A stretch of DNA of 64,000 nt from Lichenibacterium ramalinae (GTDB lineage Bacteria > Pseudomonadota > Alphaproteobacteria > Rhizobiales > Beijerinckiaceae). A model generated the notes under the pieces. The model was not told the DNA's origin. It made no database searches and saw only the letters and a list, made by a program, of their open reading frames with translations. The stretch spans positions 124,001 to 188,000 of the forward strand of contig NZ_QYBC01000008.1 in NCBI RefSeq assembly GCF_004137085.1, read 5' to 3'. Of the stretch, positions 10,216-19,239 are shown piece by piece. The first letter of the stretch is position 1; the number at the start of each line of letters is the position of its first letter. A program made the translations under genes and the position numbers.

Positions 10216-10450
10216 AGGTCTTGAAGGCCAGCCCCGTCATGGGCTCCGGCGCCACACCCTCGGGAGCGATCCCGGGGGTGTCGTCGTTCGCGGCACCACC
10301 CGGCCTTCGGACCGGCGCGGCGGCATGGGGGCGCGGGGACGGACCCCGACATGACGAAGCCCTCCCCGGTGACCGGAGAGGGCTGCAGGCCGAAGCCGTG
10401 ACGGTGTGGTTATGGAGCTGGCGGGAAGCCGGGTGCGGCCGCGCCGCGGC
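10216..10450. other. Hairpin-rich gap between groEL and the sigma-factor gene
   Basis: No credible gene. Three further stem-loops are visible: AGCCC/GGGCT (10230-10245); a 12-bp stem with one G-U pair closed by a GCGA tetraloop (10254-10281); and an interrupted 11-bp stem with TGA loop (10358-10384, AGCCCTC/GAGGGCT outer arms). The last could terminate the convergent sigma-factor transcript. Together with the two stems just after groEL, five hairpins lie within about 220 bp. They may be a terminator cluster or part of a structured RNA; the strand is not determined. Confidence 0.5.
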
Positions 10451-11068
10451 TCAGTTGCGTTCCCACATCATGATGCTGCCGAGATCGCCCATGGCGTGCC
10501 ACTCGGGGCGGCCGACGTCGCCGGTGGATTCGATGGCCATCAGGTTGGCGATGGCGGTGCGGGCGCGGTTGACGCGGCTCTTCAGGGTGCCGAGGGCGCA
10601 GCCGCAGATCTGGGCCGCCTCCTCGTAGGCGAAACCCGAGCCGCCGACCAGGATCAGCGCTTCGCGCTGTTCGGGTGGCAGCTTGGCGAGGGCGCTACGC
10701 AGGTCCTGCAGGTCCATGTGGCCGTTCTGTTCCGGCACCGAGACGAGGCGAGCCGCCATCGTGCCCTCGGCATCCTCGACCTCGCGGCGGCGCTTGCGGT
10801 ATTCGGAATAGAAGACGTTGCGCAGGATCGTGAAGAGCCACGCCGACATGCTGGTGCCGTGCGTGAAGGAGTTCTGGTTGATCCAGGCCTTCATCAGCGT
10901 CTCCTGCACGAGATCGTCGGCACGGTCGCCATTGCCGCAGAGCGAGAAGGCGAAGGCGCGCAGGCTGGGAATGGTGCCCAGCATCTCGTCCTTCAGCCGC
11001 TTTGCGGCCGCCTCGCCGGACAACGCCTCGGTTTCGCCGGTCTGGGCCTCTCCGGTAGGCGTGCTCAT
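10451..11068 (-). CDS. ecfG: ECF sigma factor, EcfG (ECF15) type
   Basis: 205-aa RNA polymerase sigma factor. Region 2 is seen as LRAFAFSLCGNGDRADDLVQ and MSAWLFTILRNVFYSEYRKR; region 4 as LPPEQREALILVGGSGFAY then CGCALGTLKSRVNRAR. These segments resemble the alphaproteobacterial general-stress sigma factor EcfG. Unlike the canonical locus, no nepR or phyR lies next to it: 165 bp of non-coding DNA precede it and an anti-sigma gene of another type follows on the same strand. It may therefore be an additional EcfG paralogue. A second in-frame ATG is not needed; ATG 11066-11068 suits the family length. Confidence 0.85.
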   Translation of the reverse strand: MSTPTGEAQTGETEALSGEAAAKRLKDEMLGTIPSLRAFAFSLCGNGDRADDLVQETLMKAWINQNSFTHGTSMSAWLFTILRNVFYSEYRKRRREVEDAEGTMAARLVSVPEQNGHMDLQDLRSALAKLPPEQREALILVGGSGFAYEEAAQICGCALGTLKSRVNRARTAIANLMAIESTGDVGRPEWHAMGDLGSIMMWERN

Positions 11069-11233
11069 GACGGTCTTCCCTGATGACGCTGGAACGCCGC
11101 CCCGAAACGCTCGCGAGACGGAAGGCAGGCCGGAGATGCGATGACGCGTCCCGATGGCTGCCCGGAGTCGGGGAGGCGGCGGGGCGCCTTCACCGCGCCC
11201 GATATTGGATCGTTCAGAGGCGAAATCAACCCA

Positions 11234-11965
11234 TCACGACCGGGTCGGCGCGAGCTTGCCCGTCAAAATCGGGGCCGCGGTCGGCTGGCCCGTCGGGGAA
11301 CCGCCGGAGGCCTCCATCGTCACCGCATAGGTGGCACCGGCCAGGACCGCAGGGTCGTAGCCCGTCAGCGTTTCCGCCGCGCCGGCGCGAGCCGCCACGA
11401 CGCCGAGCGAGCGCGGCGCGCCGAGTGCGGGATCGATGATCCAGAGTTCATAGGCCCGGCCCGCGGGCGCCGAGGCCAGCAACGGCGTCACGGTCAGGCG
11501 CCGCGCCGCGAGGTCGATGTCCAGCACCATCGTGGGCGCACCCGGCTCCCGCTGCAGCACGGCGGTGAACCGCGCCGACCCTGGGGTGACGGGACGGACC
11601 TCGCGCAGCGCCACCCAGCCGAGGAGCGAGGCCGCCAGAAGCCCGAGCCCGCCGGCCGCCGCCTGCCAGCGGCGCAGGCGACGGCGCAGCACGGCGGCGG
11701 CATCGACGACGCGGGACTGTGCCGCGCCGGCGCCGGCATCCGGCCCGAAGAGGCGCGCCATCACGGCGTCGCGGACTGCCGCGGGAGGGGCGAGGTCGGG
11801 GATGGCCGCCGTCAGGGGGGCGAGCCGGTCTTCCCAAACCGCCACGGCCGCCGCCAGGCTCGCGTCGCCCTCGAGGCGCGCCGCGACCGACGCGCGCTCG
11901 TCCGCATCGAGCGTCCCGAGGACGTATTCGGCGGCGAGCAGGTCCCTGTCGTCGGGGTCGGTCAT
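11234..11965 (-). CDS. rskA: Anti-sigma-K factor RskA-type
   Basis: 243-aa single-pass membrane anti-sigma factor. The N-terminal cytoplasmic part (LLAAEYVLGTLDADERA, residues 9-26) is the short helical domain that binds sigma; a membrane helix lies at about 102-120; the C-terminal periplasmic RskA domain carries YELWIIDPALGAPRSLGVV and ends near residue 240. It overlaps sigK by 4 nt (ATGA), so the two are translationally coupled in the standard sigma/anti-sigma layout. Family members release the sigma factor after regulated proteolysis; the signal here is unknown. Confidence 0.92.
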   Translation of the reverse strand: MTDPDDRDLLAAEYVLGTLDADERASVAARLEGDASLAAAVAVWEDRLAPLTAAIPDLAPPAAVRDAVMARLFGPDAGAGAAQSRVVDAAAVLRRRLRRWQAAAGGLGLLAASLLGWVALREVRPVTPGSARFTAVLQREPGAPTMVLDIDLAARRLTVTPLLASAPAGRAYELWIIDPALGAPRSLGVVAARAGAAETLTGYDPAVLAGATYAVTMEASGGSPTGQPTAAPILTGKLAPTRS

Positions 11966-12510
11966 TGGCGCAAACAGAGTCTCAGCTGGAGCAGGCTGCG
12001 GTGCAGCCAGGTCTTGATGGTCGGGACGGGGCGGCCGTAGCGCCGGGACAGGTCTTCCCGGCTGCAGCCCCGGTAGTAGGCGAGGAGCACGGCCTCGCGC
12101 TTCTCGGCGTCGAGCCGGTCGAGGCAGGCCATCAAGGCCCGCAGCCGCTCGTTGCCCACCATGGCGTCGAGGGCATTGGCCTCCTCCGACGCCACGTCGA
12201 ACCCCTCCGGCAGGGTCGAGACCGGGGCGGCTTTGGCACGGCGGAGGTCGTCGAGCGCCCGGTTCCGGGCGACGGCCGCCATCCAGGCGATCGGCGATCC
12301 CTTGGCCGGGTCGAAATCTCCGGCGCGCTCCCAGATTCGCGCGTAGACGTCCTGCAGCGCCTCGTCCGCCAGGCTGCGGCGCACCAGGATGCCGACGACG
12401 ACGCCGTAGAGCTTGGCGCTCGTGACCCGATAAAGGTCCTCGAAGGCGTCTCGATCGCGTGCCGCGACCCGCCGCATCAGATCGACGAGGTCACGCCTCT
12501 GTTCCAACAT
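11962..12510 (-). CDS. sigK: ECF sigma factor, SigK type
   Basis: 182-aa sigma factor paired with RskA. Region 2 (DAFEDLYRVTSAKLYGVV, ALQDVYARIWERAGDFDP, IAWMAAVARNRALDDLRR) and region 4 (REAVLLAYYRGCSREDLSRRYG, PTIKTWLHRSLLQLR) are clear. Start ATG 12508-12510 (MLEQRRDLV); the frame is open 117 nt further up, but that part is not sigma-like. Its own transcript probably includes rskA. The nearby DUF423 and fasciclin genes are likely targets, by analogy with the actinobacterial SigK regulon. Confidence 0.92.
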   Translation of the reverse strand: MLEQRRDLVDLMRRVAARDRDAFEDLYRVTSAKLYGVVVGILVRRSLADEALQDVYARIWERAGDFDPAKGSPIAWMAAVARNRALDDLRRAKAAPVSTLPEGFDVASEEANALDAMVGNERLRALMACLDRLDAEKREAVLLAYYRGCSREDLSRRYGRPVPTIKTWLHRSLLQLRLCLRQ

Positions 12511-12678
12511 CGAGCGTCCATCCCGGCCCTGGCGCTCCGCGGCGAGCGGGACGACGGTCAAGCCGGACGCAACGCTAATGGCCGGCCTCCTGGCTGCCAA
12601 GCCCGACACCGCCCGCGATCCACACATGATGAGGGCCCGAGCCGCCGATCTCTCCGCCCGACGCCGCGTCCAGAGGCC

Positions 12679-13113
12679 TCATCCGGCGTTCCGCATGGCC
12701 CGCAGGGCCGCGACGGCGAGGCCCAGCCAGCCCGCCATCAGGCACAGTCCGCCCGTCGGGGCGGCCAGCGGCAGCGGGCGCCAGGCGGCGAGGCCCGCCA
12801 GTGCGAGTTCGCCACCGAAGAGCGTCGCCCCGAGCGTGAGCAGGCCCAGCACGGCGACGAGGAGGCTCGACGTGCGGCCGAGGGCGACAGCCATCCCGCT
12901 GGCGGCCACGACGGCCGCGGCGTGGAGAAGCAGGAACTCGGACGCGGTCCTGGCGAGGTCGTTGCCGCCGCCATGGGCGGCCGCCGCCCCGATCCCGACG
13001 CCCGCCGCCCCCATCAGCCCGGCCGCCGCGACGAAGGCCAGGGGCCACCGGAGGCGTGCCTTCGGGGCCGGGGAGACCGCGGTCGATTCGGTGGGCGCGG
13101 GGCGGTCGAGCAT
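12679..13113 (-). CDS. DUF423 small integral membrane protein
   Basis: 144 aa with about four hydrophobic helices (residues about 23-44, 58-78, 82-110 and 116-137) after a basic, Pro-rich N-terminal tail. The spacing and the segment GAAAAHGGG...FLLLHAAAVV with LLTLGATLFGGELALAGL match the DUF423/YgdD membrane family, whose role is unknown. It lies 11 bp downstream of the fasciclin gene and 168 bp upstream of sigK on the same strand, probably in one transcript with fasciclin. Confidence 0.82.
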   Translation of the reverse strand: MLDRPAPTESTAVSPAPKARLRWPLAFVAAAGLMGAAGVGIGAAAAHGGGNDLARTASEFLLLHAAAVVAASGMAVALGRTSSLLVAVLGLLTLGATLFGGELALAGLAAWRPLPLAAPTGGLCLMAGWLGLAVAALRAMRNAG

Positions 13114-13124
13114 CGGATCTCCGA

Positions 13125-13694
13125 TCAGCTGGCCGGCAGCAGCACCTTGTCGATGACGTGCACGACGCCGTTCGACTGCATCACGTCGCCGGTCGTGACA
13201 TTGGCCACGTCACCCTTGGCGTCGGTCACCGTCAAGCCCTTGCCCTTCTTCATGACCGTGAGGGTCTCGCCTTCGACGGTCTTCAGTTCGGCCTTGCCGC
13301 CGCCGTCCTTGACCTGGTTCAGCAGGTCGGCCGCCGTCAGCGTGCCGGGGACGACGTGGTAGGTCAGGATCGCCTTCAGCTTGTCGACGTTCTCGGGCTT
13401 GAGCAGGGTGGCGACGGTGCCCTTGGGCAGCTTGGCGAAGGCGGCGTTGACCGGCGCGAAGACCGTGAAGGGGCCGGGGCTGGCCAGCGTGTCGACGAGG
13501 CCCGCGGCCTTCACGGCGGCCACCAGGGTCGTGAGGTTCTTGGCGGCGCTGGCGTTCACCGCGATCGGCTTGTCGGCATACATCGGGGCGCCGCCGACCT
13601 TCGGGTTGGCGAAGGCGGTCGCGGGGACGACCGCGAGCGACAGGGCGACGGCGAAGCCTGCGAGGACGTGGCGCTTCCCATGGACGTTGGACAT
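13125..13694 (-). CDS. Secreted fasciclin (FAS1) domain protein
   Basis: 189 aa with a signal peptide (residues 1-29, AVALSLAVVPATAFA then cleavage before NPKVGG) and one FAS1 domain at about 48-187: FTVFAPVNAAFAKLP, LTYHVVPGTLTAADLL and a C-terminal VMQSNGVVHVIDKVLLP. FAS1 proteins act in adhesion or matrix contacts; the small bacterial ones resemble MPT70/MPT83. cggagaa precedes ATG 13692-13694. It is the first gene of the fasciclin-DUF423-(sigK-rskA) block. The mycobacterial homologues are the main targets of SigK, so the neighbourhood suggests the same regulatory pairing here. Confidence 0.93.
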   Translation of the reverse strand: MSNVHGKRHVLAGFAVALSLAVVPATAFANPKVGGAPMYADKPIAVNASAAKNLTTLVAAVKAAGLVDTLASPGPFTVFAPVNAAFAKLPKGTVATLLKPENVDKLKAILTYHVVPGTLTAADLLNQVKDGGGKAELKTVEGETLTVMKKGKGLTVTDAKGDVANVTTGDVMQSNGVVHVIDKVLLPAS

Positions 13695-13899
13695 GTCGTT
13701 CTCCGAGATGGTTTGGACCCCTGTCTGGCGGGGGACGGTGCAGTTACGGGAATGGAGAGGCCGAGTTTCAATCCGCCCGCGATTTATCTCGCGCGAGGGG
13801 CTCGTTCACCCTGTCGGCGGGGATCGCTCGCCCGTCGCGGCCCGAAGGCGCAGAGTCGCGCTCCAGTGCGAGAGTCTTCCAGCGCGAGTGCCCGTCGCC

Positions 13900-15171
13900 A
13901 TGGCGTCAAGCCCAACGTCCCTCACGGTCGTCATCGTGGTCGACCATGCCCACGTCACCGGCGGGCAGGCGCGCGTCGCCTTCGACAGCGCCATCGGGCT
14001 GAAACGCCGGGGCCACGACCCCATCGTCTTCGCTGCGTCCGGGCCGGTCGCGCCCGAACTCGACGCGGCGGGCATCCGCACGGTCTGCCTCGGCCAGCGG
14101 GACCTCGTGGGCAACGGTTCCGTCCTGGCCGCCGCCGCCCAGGGCATCTGGAACGCGCGGGCGGCTTCGGCGCTCGGCGAACTGCTCGCCGACGTGCCGC
14201 GGGACCGCAGCCTCGTCCACGTGCACGGCTGGGCCAAGGCGCTGTCGCCATCCATCGCGGCCCCGATCGCCGCCTCCGGCCTGCCGGCGCTCTACACGCT
14301 GCACGAATATTCGCTGATGTGCCCCAACGGCGGGCTGTTCAACTACCGCACCGAGGAACCCTGCCGGCTGAAACCGCTGTCGGCGGCCTGCTGGGCGACG
14401 GATTGCGATTCGCGCAGCTATGCCCGCAAGCTGTGGCGCGGCGCCCGCCACGTCGTGATGGACCGGGTCGCGCACCTGCCGGACTGCTTCTCCGACATCG
14501 TGACGATCTCGCGCTTCCAGTCCGAAGCCGTCGGCCATCTCCTGCCGGCGTCGGCACGCGTCCACCTCGTGTCGAACCCGATCGGCGTCGCGCCGCAGGG
14601 CCACAAGCCCGCCGGGCCCGTCGGCCCCCTGACCTTCGTGGGGCGCATCTCGCCCGAGAAGGGGCCGCTGCTCTTCGCCGAAGCCGCGCGGCGGGCCGGG
14701 ATCGAGGCGCTCTTCGTGGGCGACGGACCGCTGCTCGGCGAGTTACGGTCCCGCTATCCCGAGGTCAGGACCGTGGGCTGGCAGGACCCGGCCTCCGTCC
14801 ATCGCTACCTCCGGGAGGCCGGCGCGCTGGTGTTCCCGTCGATCTGGTACGAGGGCCAGCCGCTCACCGTGCTCGAGGCCAAGGCGCTGGGCACGCCCGT
14901 CATCGTGTCGGACGGCTGCGCCGGCCGCGAGGCGATCGAGGACGGCGTTTCGGGTCTCTGGTTCCGCCGCAACGACGTCGACAACCTCGCGCAAGCGCTG
15001 CAGCGGTTCGCAGGCGCGGATGTCGCCGCCATGTCCCGCGCCGCCTACGACGATTATTGGGCGGCGCCGGCCACGCTCGACCGGCACGTCAACGCCATCG
15101 TGGCGCTCTACAGCGGCCTGCTGCCGGCCGGCACCGGGGTCGCCGAGGCTGCGGAGCGGCTCAGCGCCTGA
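13900..15171 (+). CDS. Glycosyltransferase family 4
   Basis: 423-aa cytoplasmic glycosyltransferase with two Rossmann-like halves. The N-terminal donor-side part starts VVIVVDHAHVTGGQARVAF; the C-terminal part has FVGRISPEKGP and the acidic nucleotide-sugar motif in YEGQPLTVLEAKALGTPV. The Cys-containing segment LMCPNGGLFNYRTEEPC is common in a subgroup acting on polysaccharide repeats. Start: ATG 13900; an in-frame GTG at 13888 is an alternative. The 3' end overlaps the convergent polymerase gene by 64 bp. It most likely adds a sugar to the exopolysaccharide made by the following cluster. Confidence 0.88.
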   Translation: MASSPTSLTVVIVVDHAHVTGGQARVAFDSAIGLKRRGHDPIVFAASGPVAPELDAAGIRTVCLGQRDLVGNGSVLAAAAQGIWNARAASALGELLADVPRDRSLVHVHGWAKALSPSIAAPIAASGLPALYTLHEYSLMCPNGGLFNYRTEEPCRLKPLSAACWATDCDSRSYARKLWRGARHVVMDRVAHLPDCFSDIVTISRFQSEAVGHLLPASARVHLVSNPIGVAPQGHKPAGPVGPLTFVGRISPEKGPLLFAEAARRAGIEALFVGDGPLLGELRSRYPEVRTVGWQDPASVHRYLREAGALVFPSIWYEGQPLTVLEAKALGTPVIVSDGCAGREAIEDGVSGLWFRRNDVDNLAQALQRFAGADVAAMSRAAYDDYWAAPATLDRHVNAIVALYSGLLPAGTGVAEAAERLSA

Positions 15172-16421
15172 GCGGGGCCGGCCTGGCGCTCGCGCCAGCG
15201 CACCCGGGCCGTCTCGATGCCCCAGACCGCGCCCAGCATCAGGAACACGTGGCGCCAGTGGTCGATGTCGATCTGAAAGCCCTGGAGCAGGAACACCATC
15301 AGCGAGGGCCAGAAGACCTGGGCGGCGCGGCGGTACGGCGAGGCCACCCAGGCGATGCGGAAGCCGATGTAGGTGGTGAGGCCGACGAGGGCCAGGAAGG
15401 CGAAGCCGCCGAGCCAGCCGTAGGACGCGAAGGCATTGACGTAGGAATTGTGCGGCTCGAGCCCGAAGATCAGACGGAAGCGCAGCGGGCCGAAGCCGTT
15501 GACGCGGTCGAGCAGCATCGGGATCGAGCGGATCTGGTTGCCGAACCGGCCCGTCACGCCCTCGTCGTAGTCCTGCTCGAGCGCGGCCCGCTGCAGGAAG
15601 AAGCTCCGGGTGCCGGGCATCGCCAGCAGCACGACCAGCACCAGTGCCGCGATGCCGGCGGCCAGCAGCGTCATGACGATGATGCGGCGGCGCAGCTTCG
15701 GCTCCGCGCTGGTCAGGTAGGCGAGGGCGATGCTGAGCAGGGTCGCCACCAGGAAGGCGCCCCAGGAGCCGCGCGAGAAGGAGAGGAAGATGCCCGCCAC
15801 CACGACGAGCAGGGCGGCGCCGGTCGCGACGACGTGGCGGGTGCGCCCCAGCACGAGCGTCTGGATGTAGTAGACCGCCCCCATGATGAGGTAGGAGCCC
15901 AGCACGTTGGGATCCTTGAACGTGCCCGAGGCGCGCCCGTAGCGCGAGAACAGGTCGCCGAGCCCGGCCACGCCGAAATAGCCGGCGATGCCGCACAGGG
16001 CCGCCAGGACCGTGCTGGCGGCGTAGAACTTCAGCACGATCTCGGTCCGGCGCAGCGTGTCCTCGGCGAAGAACAGCGCGAAGACCAGGGTCGTGACGGC
16101 GAGGTAGAGCGACTGCAGCATGAACAGCGTCGGCTCGGGCTCGACGATGTAGGGGATGAGGCCGATGAAGCCGCCGATGTTGTAGAGGCTGATGAGGGCG
16201 AAGAAGGGCAGGAAGGTGCGGTGCACCTTGAAGCCGCCGAGGAACCAGATCGGGATGGCCACCAGCGAGGCGAAGTCGTAGGGCGAGGGCTCGATGATCG
16301 CCACGGCGCCGCAGAAGACGAAGAGCGCGAAGCTGCCGTTCACGAGGCGCCCATAGTCGGCCCGTAGCGCCGGGGCGGGCAGGGCTCCCCGGCCGCCGGC
16401 CGCCGCCGTCTCAATAGGCAT
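15108..16421 (-). CDS. O-antigen ligase / Wzy-like polymerase membrane protein
   Basis: 437 aa with about eleven hydrophobic helices. The segment FSRGSWGAFLVA followed by a large periplasmic loop (about residues 255-325, with FGLEPHNSYVNAFASYG) is the WzyC/O-antigen ligase signature; the His in EPHNSYV is typical. It overlaps the initiating transferase by 11 bp, implying an operon. It probably polymerises lipid-linked repeat units in the periplasm. Wzy and ligase cannot be told apart by motif; absence of LPS core genes nearby favours polymerase. Confidence 0.85.
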   Translation of the reverse strand: MPIETAAAGGRGALPAPALRADYGRLVNGSFALFVFCGAVAIIEPSPYDFASLVAIPIWFLGGFKVHRTFLPFFALISLYNIGGFIGLIPYIVEPEPTLFMLQSLYLAVTTLVFALFFAEDTLRRTEIVLKFYAASTVLAALCGIAGYFGVAGLGDLFSRYGRASGTFKDPNVLGSYLIMGAVYYIQTLVLGRTRHVVATGAALLVVVAGIFLSFSRGSWGAFLVATLLSIALAYLTSAEPKLRRRIIVMTLLAAGIAALVLVVLLAMPGTRSFFLQRAALEQDYDEGVTGRFGNQIRSIPMLLDRVNGFGPLRFRLIFGLEPHNSYVNAFASYGWLGGFAFLALVGLTTYIGFRIAWVASPYRRAAQVFWPSLMVFLLQGFQIDIDHWRHVFLMLGAVWGIETARVRWRERQAGPAQALSRSAASATPVPAGSRPL

Positions 16422-17982
16422 TTTCGGTCTTGATCAGTGCGAAGGGCGTGATGAGCAGGATGTAGAGGTCGAAGAACAGCGACCAGTTCTCGATATAGGC
16501 GAGGTCGTGCTCGACGCGGCGCTGGATCTTGACGGGCGTGTCGGTTTCGCCGCGCCAGCCGTTGATCTGCGCCCAGCCGGTGATGCCGGGTTTGACGCGG
16601 TGGCGGGCGAAGTAGCCGTCGACCACGTCGTCGTACTGGCGGTCGGCGGCCTTGGCGTGCACCGCATGCGGCCGGGGCCCAACGAGGGACAGGTTGCCCT
16701 TGAACACCACGTTGAACAGCTGCGGCAGCTCGTCCATCGAGGTCTTTCGGATGAAGCGGCCGACCCGGGTCACGCGCGGGTCGTCGCGGGTCACCTGCTT
16801 GGCGGCGGCGAAGTCGAGCTTGTCGACGTACATCGAGCGGAACTTGTAGACCTCGACCGCCTCGTTGTTGAAGCCGTAGCGCTTCTGCTTGAACAGCACC
16901 GGACCGCGCGAATCGAGCTTCACCGCGATCGCGACGGCGAGCAGCAGGGGCGACAGCACGACGAGCGCCAGCGCCCCGACGACCCGGTCGAAGATGGTCT
17001 TCATCACGACGTCCCAATCGGCGATGGGCTTGTCGAAGACGTCGAGCACCGGGACGGAACCGATGTAGGAGTAGGAGCGGGGCCGGAACTTCAGCTTGTT
17101 GGTGTGGGCGGCGAGGCGGATGTCGATGGGCAGCACCCAGAGCTTGCGCAGCATGGTCAGCAGGCGCTGCTCGGCGGTGATCGGCAGCGTGAAGATGATG
17201 AGGTCGATGCGGGTGTGGCGCGCCAGGGCGACGAGGTCGTCGACGTTGCCGAGCTTGGGATAGCCGGCGACGACGTCGGGCGAGCGGGCGTCGGTGCGGT
17301 CGTCGAAGACGCCGCAGATGCGCAGGTCCGTGTTCTGCTGCTTGGACAGTTCTTCCAGCAGGGCGGCGCCGGCCGGCCCGCCGCCCACCACCACGGTGCG
17401 CCGGTCGAGCCGGCCGGTGCGTGTCATGTGGGCGGTGACGATCGACAGGATGCCGCGCTCCACCAGCAGGGCGCCGAGCCCCAGCCCGTACCAGCCCACC
17501 ATCCACACGCGCGAGAATGTGGCGTCGAGCTTGAGGAAGAAGATCACGCCGAGCGCCGCCATGACGACGAGGCTCCAACCGCCCGCGATCCGGAAGCCCT
17601 GGTAGATGGGTGCCCGGAACGCCGCCACGTTGTTGATGCGCAGGGCCTGGAAGACCAGGATGGCCAGGGCCGCCATGGCCGGGATGGCGACGTCGTAGGC
17701 CAAGCCGTAGCCGACCTGGGGCACCACATAGGCGAGGTGCACCAGCACGCCGGTGGCGCAGAGCAGGCCGAATTCGGTGGCGCGGGCCAGGCCGGCGAGC
17801 ACCAGGGGGGAATAATGCGGCCGCGCGTCGAGGGGCCCCATGGTTTCCGCGAGGGTGGCGAGGATGTGGTCCGCGCTCCCGGATCCCCCATGGGCCTCGG
17901 CGTCCGGGACGGCAGGGGCGGCACCCATCTGCCGGACGTCGTCCGGCGTGAAGGCGGCCGCGCTCATCTTCGAGAGTTTCAC
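16411..17982 (-). CDS. Undecaprenyl-phosphate sugar phosphotransferase (WcaJ/ExoY type)
   Basis: About 523-aa polyprenyl glycosyl-1-phosphate transferase that starts repeat-unit assembly at the inner membrane. The N-terminal half has four membrane helices and a nucleotide-binding-like domain ([16 protein letters not shown]). The C-terminal catalytic domain follows a fifth helix and shows [30 protein letters not shown] and [10 protein letters not shown] chose GTG 17980-17982, 8-9 nt after a gagg; ATG 17967 is a shorter option with no clear ribosome site. It sits 10 nt downstream of the glycosyltransferase. The full-length WcaJ architecture argues for undecaprenyl-phosphate glucose transfer, by homology only. 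Confidence 0.92.
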   Translation of the reverse strand: MKLSKMSAAAFTPDDVRQMGAAPAVPDAEAHGGSGSADHILATLAETMGPLDARPHYSPLVLAGLARATEFGLLCATGVLVHLAYVVPQVGYGLAYDVAIPAMAALAILVFQALRINNVAAFRAPIYQGFRIAGGWSLVVMAALGVIFFLKLDATFSRVWMVGWYGLGLGALLVERGILSIVTAHMTRTGRLDRRTVVVGGGPAGAALLEELSKQQNTDLRICGVFDDRTDARSPDVVAGYPKLGNVDDLVALARHTRIDLIIFTLPITAEQRLLTMLRKLWVLPIDIRLAAHTNKLKFRPRSYSYIGSVPVLDVFDKPIADWDVVMKTIFDRVVGALALVVLSPLLLAVAIAVKLDSRGPVLFKQKRYGFNNEAVEVYKFRSMYVDKLDFAAAKQVTRDDPRVTRVGRFIRKTSMDELPQLFNVVFKGNLSLVGPRPHAVHAKAADRQYDDVVDGYFARHRVKPGITGWAQINGWRGETDTPVKIQRRVEHDLAYIENWSLFFDLYILLITPFALIKTENAY

Positions 17983-17992
17983 GGGTGCTGCC

Positions 17993-19195
17993 TCAGGGGG
18001 AAAGGGCGATTTCGGAGTGGCGTCCCACGGTCGGGCGGTCCCGGGCCGCGAGGGCATCGCGGTAGGCCGACACCACTGTGTCGACCATGGCGGTGATGGA
18101 GAAGCCGTCGTGCACGAAGGCCGCGAGCTCCGCGGCCTCCTTGGCCCGGCGCGCGGGGGCCGCCGCCAGCGCCGCCGTCATGGCGGCGACGAGCCGCTCG
18201 ACGTCGTCGGGCGGTATCAGCCGGCTCCGGTAGGGTCCGAAGATCTCCGGAATGCCGCCGACGTCCGTCGAGATCAGCGGCAGCCGGGCCGCGGCGGCTT
18301 CCAGCACCACGTAGGGGAGCGATTCGGCCCGCGACGGCACCACGAGGGTCCGGCCGAGCGTGAAGGCCTGTCGGGCCGGCAGCGGGCCGGTGAGCGTGAC
18401 GCGTCCCGACAGGCCGAGGTCGACCACCAGCCTTTCCAGCGCGTCCCGGTCCGGTCCCGAGCCCACCAGCACGGCGCGCGGCGTCGTCCCGGAGCGCCGG
18501 CCCACGGCCTGGATCGCGTTCAGGAGGACGTCGATGCCCTTGGCGGCCCGCAATTCGCCGACGTAGAGGAAGTCGGCCGCGTCCGGTGCCGCGACGACCG
18601 GCTCGAACTCGTCGTCGGCGATGCCGTTGTGCACGACGCGCACGAGGGCGCTCGGCTCCCCGACGACCGCACGGTACCGGGCGCCGATGAAGGCGCTCTC
18701 GAACAGGAGCAGGTCGGTGCTGCGGCCGAGCAGGCGCTCGACCGCCATGTAGAGGCGATGCACGTGGGTGCCGGGGCGGTGGTTCACGCTGCCGCCGTGC
18801 GGCGTGTAGGCCCGCACCGAGCGCCCGCCGCCGGGCAGCAGGCCGGGCAGCCGGGCGAACACGCCGCCCTTGGAGCCGTGGCCGTGGACCACGTCGGGCC
18901 CGGCGTCCCGCAGGCGTCGCAGCACGTGCATCAGGGCGGCGGCATCGGACGGGTTGGGGTTGCGGTGCATGGGCACCCGGGACAGCCCGAGGGCGAGGCT
19001 TGGCGCGAGGTCGCGCAGGGTGCGGTCGGCGTAGTCGCCGCCCGTGTTGGCGTCGACGATGAGGCCGACGGCATGGCCGCGGCGGGCCTGCTCTCGGCTG
19101 AGGTCCAGCACATGCCGGTAGAGGCCGCCCAACGGCGCCCGGAGCACGTGCATCACCCTGAGCGGAGCATGATCCAGGCCGCGCTGGTGCGCCAT
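17993..19195 (-). CDS. Glycosyltransferase family 4
   Basis: 400-aa GT4 enzyme. N-terminal VMHVLRAPLGGLYRHVLDL, a donor domain with FLYVGELRAAKGIDVLL and VLVGSGPDR, and the acidic motif around ESLPYVVLEAAAARLPLI with VGGIPEIF. Start ATG 19193-19195, preceded by gagg; the frame is open upstream through wza and beyond, without GT homology. It lies 44 bp downstream of wza and 10 bp upstream of the initiating transferase, so wza-GT-wcaJ-wzy reads as one operon for exopolysaccharide synthesis and export. Confidence 0.92.
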   Translation of the reverse strand: MAHQRGLDHAPLRVMHVLRAPLGGLYRHVLDLSREQARRGHAVGLIVDANTGGDYADRTLRDLAPSLALGLSRVPMHRNPNPSDAAALMHVLRRLRDAGPDVVHGHGSKGGVFARLPGLLPGGGRSVRAYTPHGGSVNHRPGTHVHRLYMAVERLLGRSTDLLLFESAFIGARYRAVVGEPSALVRVVHNGIADDEFEPVVAAPDAADFLYVGELRAAKGIDVLLNAIQAVGRRSGTTPRAVLVGSGPDRDALERLVVDLGLSGRVTLTGPLPARQAFTLGRTLVVPSRAESLPYVVLEAAAARLPLISTDVGGIPEIFGPYRSRLIPPDDVERLVAAMTAALAAAPARRAKEAAELAAFVHDGFSITAMVDTVVSAYRDALAARDRPTVGRHSEIALSP

Positions 19196-19239
19196 CGTTG
19201 AGCCTCGCTGTTGCGACGGCCCACCATGGCGAGCAAATG

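Noticed and set aside
13056..16367. 1103-aa plus-strand open frame
   Set aside because: Arg/Gly/His-rich, overlaps fasciclin, glycosyltransferase and polymerase genes with clear domains in other frames; a GC-rich shadow.
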